From NCBI GenBank assembly GCA_963696505.1, contig CAVOKN010000013.1:109496-173495 (forward strand): a DNA stretch of 64,000 nucleotides, read 5' to 3'. Origin of the DNA: CAVOKN01 sp963696505 (GTDB lineage Bacteria > Pseudomonadota > Gammaproteobacteria > Burkholderiales > Rhodocyclaceae). The stretch's first letter is position 1; each line of letters starts with the position of its first letter. Below the pieces are notes generated by a model, which was given only the letters and a program-made list of their open reading frames with translations, was not told the DNA's origin and did not search any database. A program made the translations under genes and the position numbers. Shown one piece after another: positions 27,006 to 34,143 of this stretch.

Positions 27006-27962
27006 ATGATCGTCAAGGAGCGGTGCGACGCGTTTTCGGGCACGGGCAGCGAGAAGCCCATACGCAGCGCCGAATTCGATGCGACGGTCATTGAGGTGAA
27101 CCTGAACAAGACCGACAAGGGAGAAGTCCAGTTCGAGCGGGCGGGCGATTCCGATCGCAACACCGTAGGCGCCTACTACCTGCCCTGGGGCGGCATGTTC
27201 GTCATGAGCATGAATCTGCCCGCGGACGCGGCGTCCGACTTCTTTTTCACCGCCGGCCTGGCGGGATGCTCGGTGTTCGCCAGCGGTGCCGCCACCGAGC
27301 CGACGATCTATCACGCGGGCACCGAGGGCAAATATGCCGGCGACGTCGCCGTGTTCTGGGAAGAATGCATCAAGGCGGCAGCCAGCAAACAGGGCTTCTC
27401 GGATCTCGGCAGCCTCAAAGGCATCAACAAGAACAACTACATGAACGATCCGCAGGTCGAGAAATTCGAAAAGTGGCTGAAAAGCGAAGTGGACACCCGG
27501 CTCAAAGTCGAGCACGCCTCCCCTGGCGGCTTCGTGTTCGGCCTGAGGTGCAACAAGGAGTGGGAGTTCTATCTGCAGGACCGGCTGGCGGTCGTAGCCA
27601 AGCACGGTCACCCGCTCTTCATTGCCCTGCCTCTCGACGAGGCACTGTTGCGCCACGGGGTGCATGTAGCGCTGGCGATCAAGCTGTTCCAGGAGGGCGT
27701 GCTCAGCCTGGGCAGGGTGGTGAAACTGGCCGGACTCGACTACGAGGCCTTCGTGGAATGGCTGGGCTCGCTGGGCATACCCGCCGTCGGTTACGCGCCG
27801 AGGAACCGGATCGGGAACTGGCGGCGTTTGAGTGGGACGGTCGCCGCCGGCGCCGGTCCGCTAATCGTCTTCGGTCGCGTCGGACAGATTGACTGCGCCT
27901 TGCGGCGCCAGCCATACTCTTCGAGGCACCGTTCTTCTTACCCCTTCGAGAGGCAGCCATGA
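27006..27962 (+). CDS. BLF1/CNF-like glutamine deamidase domain fused in frame to toxin-antitoxin remnant
   Basis: ATG at 27006 after AGGAGG. Residues 1-~195 resemble Burkholderia lethal factor 1 in order of motifs: YYLPWGG (BLF1 WLPW), then DFFFTAGLAGCSVFASG (BLF1 FFTYYLSGCKVFAG), then TIYHAGT (BLF1 VWHIDA), then a GGFVFGLRCNKEWEFYLQ segment. The BLF1 catalytic triad Thr88-Cys94-His106 maps to T82, C88 and H103, with identical Thr-Cys spacing. BLF1 deamidates a glutamine of eIF4A and CNF toxins deamidate Rho GTPases; the target here is unknown. No signal peptide. From ~200 the frame continues into an UPF0175-like antitoxin sequence, which may be a real fusion or the result of a lost stop. 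Likely in one unit with the caspase-like gene. The BLF1 comparison is from memory. Confidence 0.6.
   Translation: MIVKERCDAFSGTGSEKPIRSAEFDATVIEVNLNKTDKGEVQFERAGDSDRNTVGAYYLPWGGMFVMSMNLPADAASDFFFTAGLAGCSVFASGAATEPTIYHAGTEGKYAGDVAVFWEECIKAAASKQGFSDLGSLKGINKNNYMNDPQVEKFEKWLKSEVDTRLKVEHASPGGFVFGLRCNKEWEFYLQDRLAVVAKHGHPLFIALPLDEALLRHGVHVALAIKLFQEGVLSLGRVVKLAGLDYEAFVEWLGSLGIPAVGYAPRNRIGNWRRLSGTVAAGAGPLIVFGRVGQIDCALRRQPYSSRHRSSYPFERQP
27597..27945 (+). pseudogene. decayed UPF0175 antitoxin / DUF3368 toxin pair
   Basis: The translated segment FIALPLDEALLRHGVHVALA, LFQEGVLSLGRVVKLAGLDY and GSLGIPAVGYAP matches the helix-turn-helix UPF0175 antitoxin family. A missing base near 27799 would continue it as EEPDRELAAFEWDGRRRRR. 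Immediately after, in the other frame, comes VAAGAGPLIVFGRVGQIDCA, the first ~20 residues of a DUF3368 PIN-like toxin, the usual partner of UPF0175; the rest of the toxin is gone. No start codon of its own is seen for the antitoxin part, which is read through from the deamidase gene. Confidence 0.55.
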
Positions 27963-28213
27963 CGACCGTGGAAGTGACGCTGAACCTGCCAGACCAGTTG
28001 GCGCTGGAGGCGCAACGCGCGGGACTGCTTTCCGAGGAGGCCATCAGCCGCCTGATCGAGGAGGCCGTACGCCGCGAGGCCGGCAAGCGACTGCTCGATG
28101 CGATGGCGCGGCTGCGCGACGCCAACGTGCCGCCGCTCACCGAGGAGGAGATCGCCGAAGAAGTGGCGGCCGTTCGGGCCGCGAGAAGGGCGACCGGTGC
28201 GGCTGGTCGCTGA
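27959..28213 (+). CDS. antitoxin of PIN toxin-antitoxin pair
   Basis: 84 residues: an N-terminal DNA-binding-type strand and helices (TTVEVTLNLPDQLALEAQRA, LIEEAVRREAGKRLL) followed by an acidic C-terminal half typical of an antitoxin tail. It overlaps the PIN toxin gene by 17 bp, the usual coupled layout in which antitoxin is made first. Expected to bind and neutralise the toxin and repress the operon. Confidence 0.7.
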   Translation: MTTVEVTLNLPDQLALEAQRAGLLSEEAISRLIEEAVRREAGKRLLDAMARLRDANVPPLTEEEIAEEVAAVRAARRATGAAGR

Positions 28214-28616
28214 CACCAATGTAGTGGTGTCAGGGCTGCTGTGGCTGGGTAACCCTGGGCGTTTGTTGGAGGCCGCCTCGCTCGGCCGGGTCACGCTCTA
28301 TACGAGCGTGGCGCTGCTTGCAGAACTGTCCTCGACTCTGAGCAGGCCAAAGCTCGCCCGCCCTATCATGCGCAGCGGACTGACCTTGGACGATCTGCTC
28401 GGCCGCTATCTCAATGTCGCCGTCGTGGTCGAGCCGTCCAGCGTGCCACGCGAGGTGCCGGACGACCCCGACGACGACCAGGTTCGCGCCTGTGCGCTGG
28501 CAGCCCAGGTTGAGTTGATCGTTTCTGGTGACAGGCATCTGCTCGACCTGGGCGGGCACTACCAGAATATCCCCATCGTCACCCCTGCCCAAGCCGTCCA
28601 ACTCATCGGCATATAG
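28197..28616 (+). CDS. PIN-domain toxin (VapC-like, COG1569 type)
   Basis: 139 residues from GTG at 28197. The PIN acidic residues are visible: Asp in LVADTNVVVSGLL, Glu in LLAELSSTLSRPK, and Asp residues in PDDDQVRACALAAQ and IVSGDRHLLDLG. Such toxins cut RNA. Overlaps the antitoxin gene. A 116-bp internal part (28261-28376) is repeated almost identically at 34857-34972 as an orphan fragment. Complete length suggests it is functional. Confidence 0.78.
   Translation: MRLVADTNVVVSGLLWLGNPGRLLEAASLGRVTLYTSVALLAELSSTLSRPKLARPIMRSGLTLDDLLGRYLNVAVVVEPSSVPREVPDDPDDDQVRACALAAQVELIVSGDRHLLDLGGHYQNIPIVTPAQAVQLIGI
28261..28376 (+). repeat. segmental duplication, copy A part 1 (within PIN toxin)
   Basis: 116 bp nearly identical to 34857-34972; the visible differences are a few substitutions such as CTCGCTCGG versus CTCGCGCGG and GAGCGTGG versus GAGCCTGG. 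In copy B the fragment is separated from any start codon of its gene. Confidence 0.9.
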
Positions 28617-28623
28617 GTGAGAG

Positions 28624-28978
28624 CGCCGAGGAGTTCCTGCAGAAGATCCGCTGAGGAATCGATGCGGGGCAGAGGTGAGGCGGCGCCGCCACAGCTCTGG
28701 ACCCCGGAAGGGTGTCACGGCCCAGGCGGGATGCAGGGTCCCGGTCAGCCCGCGTGCTGAGGTCCTGCGGAATCGGGCCCATTTTCTCGCCTCCTGCCTC
28801 ATGGAACGTAAAACATTTGCTCGGCATTCCGCTGGGTCGCCCCGATCCAGCGCCCCACATGGGGCTGGACGTCGCGACGAGGCTCCGGAAAATAGCACTT
28901 CAATACAAACAGCATGTGCTCACTATGATAGTGAGCTAGTAAACAATGTGAATATTCGCGCGTAAGTGCTTGTCTTTA
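28624..28978. repeat. segmental duplication, copy A part 2 (element end)
   Basis: About 355 bp aligns along its whole length with 35184-35532, with scattered differences. Both copies include CGCCGAGGAGTTCCTGCAG, GGGTCGCCCCGATCCAGCGC, a palindrome CTCACTATGATAGTGAG, and CGCGCGTAAGTGCTTGTC, and both run directly into tRNA-Leu 3'-end sequence (complete at 35533, degenerate at 28979). This looks like the terminal segment of an integrated element present twice. No gene is seen in 28617-29142. Confidence 0.85.
28918..28936. promoter_or_regulatory. 19-nt palindrome near att remnant
   Basis: GCTCACTATGATAGTGAGC is a perfect inverted repeat with a single central base. The core CTCACTATGATAGTGAG recurs at 35473-35489 in the second copy, both times about 45-60 bp from the tRNA-Leu-like end. 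It may be a binding site for an integrase, excisionase or repressor; this is inference from position only. Confidence 0.4.
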
Positions 28979-28998
28979 TGGTGCGGGAGGGGGAACCC
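28979..28998. repeat. degenerate att-like remnant of tRNA-Leu 3' end
   Basis: TGGTGCGGGAGGGGGAACCC corresponds to the start of the tRNA-Leu 3' end as written on the plus strand (TGGTGCCGGGAGGGGGACTC and on), with one base and a short block deleted. The sequence to its left is homologous to that left of the intact tRNA, so it probably marks an old integration or duplication boundary. Confidence 0.55.
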
Positions 28999-29142
28999 AA
29001 TATCAGCCGAATATCCACACCGGACGCGGCCTTCGGAGTTTGTGATTCAGAATCTACCCGCAAATCTACCCGCATACGATGGGCGCTGGGGTCGCTTCAG
29101 CCGCTTCCGGCCGACTGGGTCGGGAACCGTCCCCTGCGCTGC

Positions 29143-29340
29143 TTAGAACCCCTTGTCCAGTCCAGCCTGTTTCAGCGTGCCGTTGGCGGTATGGCGCGAC
29201 ATGATCCTGCCGTCGACGGTGAAGTTGCGTCGCGTGATCGGGCTCCACCACACAGCATGATCACCCTTGCCGGCGCGCACCTCGTAGCAGCCGGCAGCAT
29301 GCAGCAAGCGGATCACCTCTTGGGTGTAGCCCCGCCCCAT
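29143..29340 (-). CDS. HicA-type toxin
   Basis: 65 residues in the HicA (mRNA interferase) pattern: EVIRLLHAAGCYEVRAGKGD, the catalytic His in KGDHAVWW, and the C-terminal GTLKQAGL. Its ATG overlaps the stop of the DUF1902 partner (TGATG), so they are translationally coupled, antitoxin first. Degrades mRNA when free. Close to the minimum size of the family and apparently complete. Confidence 0.75.
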   Translation of the reverse strand: MGRGYTQEVIRLLHAAGCYEVRAGKGDHAVWWSPITRRNFTVDGRIMSRHTANGTLKQAGLDKGF

Positions 29341-29570
29341 CAGGCCGGGCGACGGTGGGCGATGCCGTGGCGGGCGGCAAGCAGATCGAAGGGCACTTCG
29401 TCGGCGGGCTCGATGCCGTTGGCGGCGAGCAACTCGGGGATGATCTCCGACAGCCGCTCGGACATGCGCTCGATGGTAGCCGCCTCGATGCACAGGCCGG
29501 GCACGTCGCTTTCCTGCACATACCAGACCTTCGCTTCTTCATCCCATTCGATGTGGACCGTATAGACCAT
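29340..29570 (-). CDS. DUF1902/HicB-like antitoxin
   Basis: 76 residues: VYTVHIEWDEEAKVWYVQES, DVPGLCIEAATIERMSERLS is the partial RNase-H-like fold of HicB and DUF1902 proteins. The start at 29570 is preceded by GAGG. No C-terminal helix-turn-helix is visible, as in short DUF1902 forms. Pairs with the HicA toxin that overlaps its stop codon. Confidence 0.72.
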   Translation of the reverse strand: MVYTVHIEWDEEAKVWYVQESDVPGLCIEAATIERMSERLSEIIPELLAANGIEPADEVPFDLLAARHGIAHRRPA

Positions 29571-30055
29571 GGCCTTCCTCTTGGCGTGCTCGTGCGCCGC
29601 ATTGTACTGCCCTGATCCACCTCCTGAAGCCCGATCCACTGCACTGCTGCGGACGGGTCTGTGAGCGCCGCGCCCTCAGGGAATGGCACCGAGGGACGAG
29701 CAGGAGTGCCTTGCCGCGGAGTGGGTGCATCACGGCGACTGGCCCCGACCCAGATCGGATCCAGCGGCTGAAGCACGGGACGGGAAGGGCGTAGAATCAC
29801 CCTGTCCTCATCGAGGATACAGGCGGATTTACCCGACTTGCCGGCCTGGACGATCCCGTCGAACGCGGCTAAACCCGGAGGCTCAGCCATGAGTCGTGTC
29901 ACCCGGCCCGCGAGGGCCACCCTCTGCCCAAGTCCCGCTCTCCCCAAGCATCCCTCAACAAGCGCCGCATACGGCAGCGCAAGGTTCGCCGGCCCAGCTC
30001 GGCGAGCCCCAGCCGACGGTCATCGGCGCAGCCGCCAACATCGGAGGGGATGACC
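29571..30055. other. gene-poor stretch in island
   Basis: About 485 bp upstream of the DUF1902 gene. A minus-strand frame beginning near 29892 (MAEPPGLAAFDGIVQAGKSG) is open but resembles nothing I know and is not called. No tRNA, repeat or promoter was recognised. Confidence 0.3.
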
Positions 30056-30373
30056 ATGGCAAGCAAACGCCGCTTCGATTTCCCCGCCGCCGTCGCCGCC
30101 GCTCTGCGGGAGCTGGGGGCCAGCGAAGGTGGCCCGTACGGCTGGCAGGTGGCTACCCGGGCAGGGCTCCTCGATGGACGCCCCTACGAGGACTGGATCG
30201 CCTGCCGCTTCGCCGACGTGGCGCGCGCCAGGGCCATCGCCCCCTGCGGCAGCCTGAACCCGTTCAGCGGTAAGTGGAACTGGCACTTCGTGAGCCCCAC
30301 CGCCAGCGATGTCGGGTTCTTCATCGACCGCCTGCGGGAGATCGGTGCCGGCGAAGAAGATCCGACCACGTGA
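30056..30373 (+). CDS. hypothetical protein
   Basis: 105 residues; the second of two close ATGs (30056) has GGAGG at proper spacing, whereas the first (30050) lies on top of it. Sequence begins MASKRRFDFPAAVAAALREL and continues with GPYGWQVATRAGLLDGRPYE and GKWNWHFVSPTASDVGFFID. Soluble, aromatic-rich, no recognised motif. It lies 125 bp before another unknown gene read in the same direction. Confidence 0.6.
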   Translation: MASKRRFDFPAAVAAALRELGASEGGPYGWQVATRAGLLDGRPYEDWIACRFADVARARAIAPCGSLNPFSGKWNWHFVSPTASDVGFFIDRLREIGAGEEDPTT

Positions 30374-30497
30374 AGCGTGGCCCGCGATGGTGCTGCGGGC
30401 GGGCACCAACGCGGCGCACGACGCAGCCGCGCATCCCGCCCATTCGCGTTGGGGGCGTGCCCCATACCGCACGCCCCGATCCCATGGAGGAAGAACC

Positions 30498-31192
30498 ATG
30501 CACCGCATTGCCGAACTTGAATCGAGAACCGGCACCGTACCACGATTGGGATCGATGATCGAAACCTCGAACCCCTGGCAAAGATGCTCTGGGTCGATGC
30601 CTACATCGTCGCCACGGACACGGGCGCCTCGCCGCTCGGCGCGAACCTGCACTTCCTTTCGTCCGACCTCGGCGTCCCGGCCGCGGAGATCGAGGAACTG
30701 GCCGCCTGGAATCAGCGCCGGAATCCGCGCGTGACCCTCGTGGCAGTCCGCACCCGCAGGGAAGGCAGTCTGCTGCGCGGGGAGATCCTTGCGCCTTCGG
30801 GGAGCTGCGAGTGCTACCGGCCCTACGCCGCGCGGGATCCCGAGCGTCCGTGGCGCGACTTCCACTACAACGTCAGCTACGTGGCGATCGCGCACGCTTG
30901 CACGCGCTGGGGAGCGGTGCGCCTGGCGGTCTCGGACCTCTCGGGAGCCGGCCGCTTCAACCAGCAGATCGTCACCTGCAACGCCGAAGCGCTGGCGCAC
31001 TTCTGCGACGAAGATGCGCACAGGATCCCGTGGCTCACCTTCCTGGGGTCCGGTGTCTGTCGGGCCGACATGGCCGAAATCGCGAGTCTGAACAGGGAGG
31101 GCGCGACGGGGCGGCACCGGCCCATCGGGACGCAGATCGAGACCCATGAGGGCTACGAACTGATTCATCTCGATTGGGAAGCAGGCGCCTGA
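30498..31192 (+). CDS. hypothetical protein (probable frameshift near 30540)
   Basis: The long open frame from 30584 (MLWVDAYIVATDTGASPLGA) to the TGA at 31192 has no ribosome site. A strong one (GGAGGAAGAACC) precedes ATG 30498, whose frame MHRIAELESRTGTV joins naturally to TTIGIDDRNLEPLAKMLWVD if one base is added near 30540. The protein of ~231 residues contains WRDFHYNVSYVAIAHACTRW, GAVRLAVSDLSGAGRFNQQI and HEGYELIHLDWEAGA. I do not recognise the family. Part of the accessory island. Confidence 0.55.
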
Positions 31193-31576
31193 CCGGGGGC
31201 TGTGTGCTCTGCGCCCCGGATACACCGCCCGCCGCGAGCGACTATTGCTGCCCTCGGCCCGGTGCCCGGTTCTTGCCATGTCGGTGCCGATGCTGCGTGC
31301 CCGCATAGCATGGCAGTCGACAGGCGCAGGGGACGAACCTATTCGATAGGGGAACGCGAAGAGCACTGAATGGCCGGCTCAGCTTCGTCGCCAATCCCCG
31401 TGACCGCCGCCAGAACGCCAGCCGAGACATTCGTACCATCCCGCGACGCCCCCGAGCGCCGCATGCAACCGGTGGCACCGTTAACCGGGGAAGATCCGGC
31501 AACGGTACCTCACCATCCTTCCCCGCGTAGTGCGCTGCCCGGAACGCCAAGATGCGGCCCCCCGCCACCATCCCGT
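31193..31576. other. gene-poor stretch before hairpin cluster
   Basis: 384 bp with no supported gene. Open frames here are short, use arginine- and proline-rich translation and have no ribosome sites. The hairpin and palindrome cluster described separately begins at 31577. Confidence 0.4.
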
Positions 31577-31630
31577 CAGTCGGCACCTCGGCCTTATGTT
31601 GAGCTCCACATAAGGCCGAGGTGCCGACTG
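31577..31630. repeat. 23-bp perfect inverted repeat (long hairpin)
   Basis: Arms 31577-31599 and 31608-31630 are exact reverse complements (CAGTCGGCACCTCGGCCTTA and on) around the 8-base loop TGAGCTCC. There is no T-run on either side, so it is not a standard terminator. Arms this long and perfect suggest a recent or selected palindrome, for example a miniature mobile element or a cruciform. Confidence 0.85.
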
Positions 31631-31650
31631 CCGGGCGATAACCTGGGGGT

Positions 31651-31980
31651 AAGTATCCCCCGGCAGAGCCGGGGGCATTAGGTTGTGAGCCGCTCAAAGC
31701 GGCTGAAGGACCGCTACGCGGTCCGGCGCTCCGCGCCAACACCATCGCATGCCACCTCACCGACTCGTCGCACCTATTCCTCTCGGTTGGAAGGTCGTCT
31801 TCACCGCTCACTCCGCTGCAACCATCGGGGGCATCACAATCCGCATCAGGCCAACATGGCGGTTCCCCCGCATGAATCCTTCAGCCGTTTCTCCGCACCG
31901 ACCCCTCAGCGATCGCAACCGGCGCAATACTTCCGAAAATGTCAACTTCTACTGCCTCCCCGGCATAGCCGGGGGGCCTC
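31651..31980. mobile_element. possible non-autonomous IS200/IS605-like element (PATE) or structured RNA
   Basis: About 330 bp without a gene, bounded by two similar hairpins: CCCCCGGC-AGA-GCCGGGGG (31657-31675) and CCCCGGC-ATA-GCCGGGG (31957-31974). Just inside the left one are further tandem hairpins: AGCCGCTCAAAGCGGCT, GGACCGCTACGCGGTCC and GGCGCTCCGCGCC (about 31690-31740). Elements of the IS200/IS605 group have subterminal hairpins of one orientation and often a run of stem-loops in their guide-RNA region. No tnpA, tnpB or iscB gene remains. The assignment is inference. Confidence 0.35.
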
Positions 31981-31989
31981 CCTTGGTAG

Positions 31990-32511
31990 CTAGTGAACCG
32001 TGTTGGCCACGGCGAGGTACCAGCTCGATCGCCTTGGCCGGAACCCAGCGGTTTCGACAATCGGCCCGGTCTCCGATTCCTCGGGAATTCCGGCGCCGGC
32101 GGCGGTTTGCATGGCGATCACGCAGCCTGGCCAGTCCTCCGACAGGGCGAGCCCGGCACGGGCGGCAGCGGTCTGGATCAGCCGTGCGACTTCACCGAGG
32201 TGTCCGGCCGTGCAGCGAAAGACGATGCCGTCCTCCAGGTCGAACCACAGCTCGATGGGGTGTTCGGGGGCACCCTCGGTCGCAAACACGGCCAAGCGCA
32301 CCCAGTCCGGGTCGGAGCGGTCGAGTTCCTCGTCGCTCATGGCGACCCGCCCCTTGAGGCTGTTGCGCCAAGCGCTACGGTCGAAGTTTGCCCAGAAGTT
32401 GCGATCGGTGATCCCGAGGTCCGGCAATTGCACATCGATGCCGAGCGCCCGGGCAGCAACGCTCGGATCTTCGTACCAGATGACAGAGAAGGGAACCGAG
32501 TCTGGCGTCAT
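31990..32511 (-). CDS. hypothetical protein
   Basis: 173 residues from ATG 32511: MTPDSVPFSVIWYEDPSVAA, then LGITDRNFWANFDRSAWRNS, PIELWFDLEDGIVFRCTAGH. A compact acidic soluble protein without signal peptide. The last ~20 residues (FRPRRSSWYLAVANTVH) differ in character and may follow a frameshift or the edge of the neighbouring hairpin element. Family not recognised. Confidence 0.55.
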   Translation of the reverse strand: MTPDSVPFSVIWYEDPSVAARALGIDVQLPDLGITDRNFWANFDRSAWRNSLKGRVAMSDEELDRSDPDWVRLAVFATEGAPEHPIELWFDLEDGIVFRCTAGHLGEVARLIQTAAARAGLALSEDWPGCVIAMQTAAGAGIPEESETGPIVETAGFRPRRSSWYLAVANTVH

Positions 32512-32624
32512 GGGATTTCCGGCACGATAGGTGGTGCGCCCGATGTTACACCGCGGTATGTGGTGGAAGGCGACAGGCGACGAGCCGATGCGTCGCCGCA
32601 TCCCCGAACCCAAGATCGATCGCG

Positions 32625-32807
32625 CTACAGCAGGACGTATAGCAGTAGAGACGCAGCGCTTAGCATCAGGACGACGCAAGCGGCGATGAATATGCGCGAC
32701 CACCATGTCAGCCACGCCGGCTCTGCCGGGGGCGGCCCGGGCTCCCCCGGGTGGAACTTCGCCCACGCGGACAGTTCGTTGCGCACTATGATCTTGTCAG
32801 GGTCCAT
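32625..32807 (-). CDS. small single-pass membrane protein
   Basis: 60 residues: a polar N-terminus (MDPDKIIVRNELSAWAKFHP), a short proline-rich linker, and one C-terminal transmembrane helix (IFIAACVVLMLSAASLLLYV). The orientation suggests a tail-anchored protein facing the cytoplasm. Downstream of, and same strand as, the hypothetical gene at 32975-33301. Ribosome site weak. Confidence 0.45.
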   Translation of the reverse strand: MDPDKIIVRNELSAWAKFHPGEPGPPPAEPAWLTWWSRIFIAACVVLMLSAASLLLYVLL

Positions 32808-32974
32808 GGAAGAAGCTCTTTTCGCTTCACCCCCTCCGCCGCCATGCTGTGCCGTGCCCGGGCACGGCGAAGGGTTGTCGATTGGCCGCTGCGGCGGTGC
32901 GGGTGAGTTCGCCGGGCGATCGGGGTCGCTGGCCGGCACCTGGGGTTGCGCATGAGGATCCATGGCCGCCCCCC

Positions 32975-33301
32975 TCAGTTCGGCGACCCGCCGGTGTCGC
33001 GCAGCGCCTGGAGTTCCTCCTCGGCGCGCTTGCGGTCGAGGTAGGCGACGGTGTGCCCGCCCAAACGCTGCACCACGTCGGCGAAGCACTCGACGTCGTT
33101 CCGGTTGCAAAGAATCCAGCCCAGGCACTCGCACAGCACATCGACATACTGTCCGATTTCGCCGTGCTGGTTCGCCTCGCCGAGGGTGCCGAACACCACC
33201 TGGCCGTAGTGGGTACGGCCGAGGGGCGTGACGGGCGGGTGGGGTTCGCTGGGGGGCGCGGTGCCGGATTCCGGCTCGCTTGCCGTGCGGATGCTGTCCA
33301 T
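32975..33301 (-). CDS. hypothetical protein
   Basis: 108 residues; GGAGA lies just before ATG 33301. A Pro/Ser-rich N-terminus is followed by an ordered region (HYGQVVFGTLGEANQHGEIG, YVDVLCECLGWILCNRNDVE, VQRLGGHTVAYLDRKRAEEE). Mixed alpha/beta, soluble, not recognised. Part of the accessory island. Confidence 0.5.
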   Translation of the reverse strand: MDSIRTASEPESGTAPPSEPHPPVTPLGRTHYGQVVFGTLGEANQHGEIGQYVDVLCECLGWILCNRNDVECFADVVQRLGGHTVAYLDRKRAEEELQALRDTGGSPN

Positions 33302-33888
33302 TTCTCCACGCCAACATGCAACTCAAGGAACAGGCGCTCGCGCATGCAAGCCCCTCGGGACTCGCCCCAGGCCGGTATCGGCCAGACGACGCCCTGATAG
33401 CCTTCCTCGAAGGCCTGTGATCATGCCGAGTCACACGACGCCCCAGAGCAGGGCGCCTCCCGGCTGCGCCGTCGGAATACACGCCGACGCGGCATGATCC
33501 GGGACGCGGCGTAATACCCGCTGATTACCAACGACCGCAGCCTCTCCCCCGCCCAGGTCCTGGAGGCCCACAAGGGTCAGCGCACGCTCGCAGCCGTCGG
33601 CCAGAGCATTCAGGGCAACGTGCGGAACGAACTGGCAAGGACCGCGCAGTTGGTTGAGGTTCTGTCCGACCAGTTGGTCACCGATCAGATTCACGGCGCC
33701 CAATATGCGTCGCGTACCGCTGTCGGGACATCCAAGGTCGAAATCGGCACTTGTCCCCAGCCCAACCGGCGCAGACACGGCCCGATTCGTTCCCTGTTGT
33801 TCCCTGGCAGTGTCCCGCCAGTGTCCCGCGCTAATGCCCTTGGATTTGCCGCCGAATGACCGGAAAGACATAACTACTTGATTTCGCT
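33302..33888. other. gene-free stretch of island
   Basis: Nearly 590 bp with no intact gene. It contains the transposase-like fragment given separately (33515-33580) and, after it in one open frame, QGNVRNELARTAQLVEVLSD, which lacks a start codon and a recognised family. It ends at the partial tRNA-Leu copy. Confidence 0.4.
33515..33580 (+). pseudogene. IS1634/IS4-like transposase fragment
   Basis: One frame reads YPLITNDRSLSPAQVLEAHK followed by GQ. This resembles the conserved (L)ITNDRxLSxAxVLxAYKGQ segment of IS1634-type DDE transposases. The homology stops after the GQ, and no other transposase domain or inverted repeat is seen, so it is only a scrap of a former insertion. Recognised from memory. 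Confidence 0.45.
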
Positions 33889-33945
33889 TGGTGCCGGGAG
33901 GGGGACTCGAACCCCCACAGTGTTTCCACCGGCGGATTTTGAGTC
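33889..33945 (-). repeat. att-like partial copy of tRNA-Leu (3' half)
   Basis: 57 bp identical to 35533-35589, i.e. the tRNA-Leu gene from its CCA end through the anticodon loop. Beyond 33945 identity is lost. A partial tRNA 3' copy starting in the anticodon stem-loop is the standard attL/attR footprint of tyrosine-integrase elements. No integrase gene is in the window. Confidence 0.88.
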
Positions 33946-34143
33946 TTTCGTATTATCCATAATAATCAGGCGCATAGATTCAAATCCCGCTCACTATTCA
34001 AGTCTCTTTCGCCTCGGTTCCATGCGGCTTCCCGGTCGATTCCGAGGTGTTTTGTGAGCTGGACGAAATGCAGAGGTCATTCGACTGGTTTGTGGTCGAG
34101 CAGGCAGGCCATTCGACTTCAGCCGCGCCAGCGCCGCTTGGTC

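Noticed and set aside
29261..29947. 228-residue minus-strand frame across the HicA/DUF1902 pair
   Set aside because: It runs in a different frame through two better supported toxin-antitoxin genes; its unique N-terminal part has no recognised family.
31242..31811. 189-residue minus-strand frame across the palindromes
   Set aside because: Spans perfect inverted repeats and has no domain or ribosome site; coding potential not supported.
31577..31980. Firm call of an IscB omega-RNA/HEARO RNA
   Set aside because: The hairpin pattern is suggestive, but no iscB/tnpB gene and no match to a remembered consensus could be shown.
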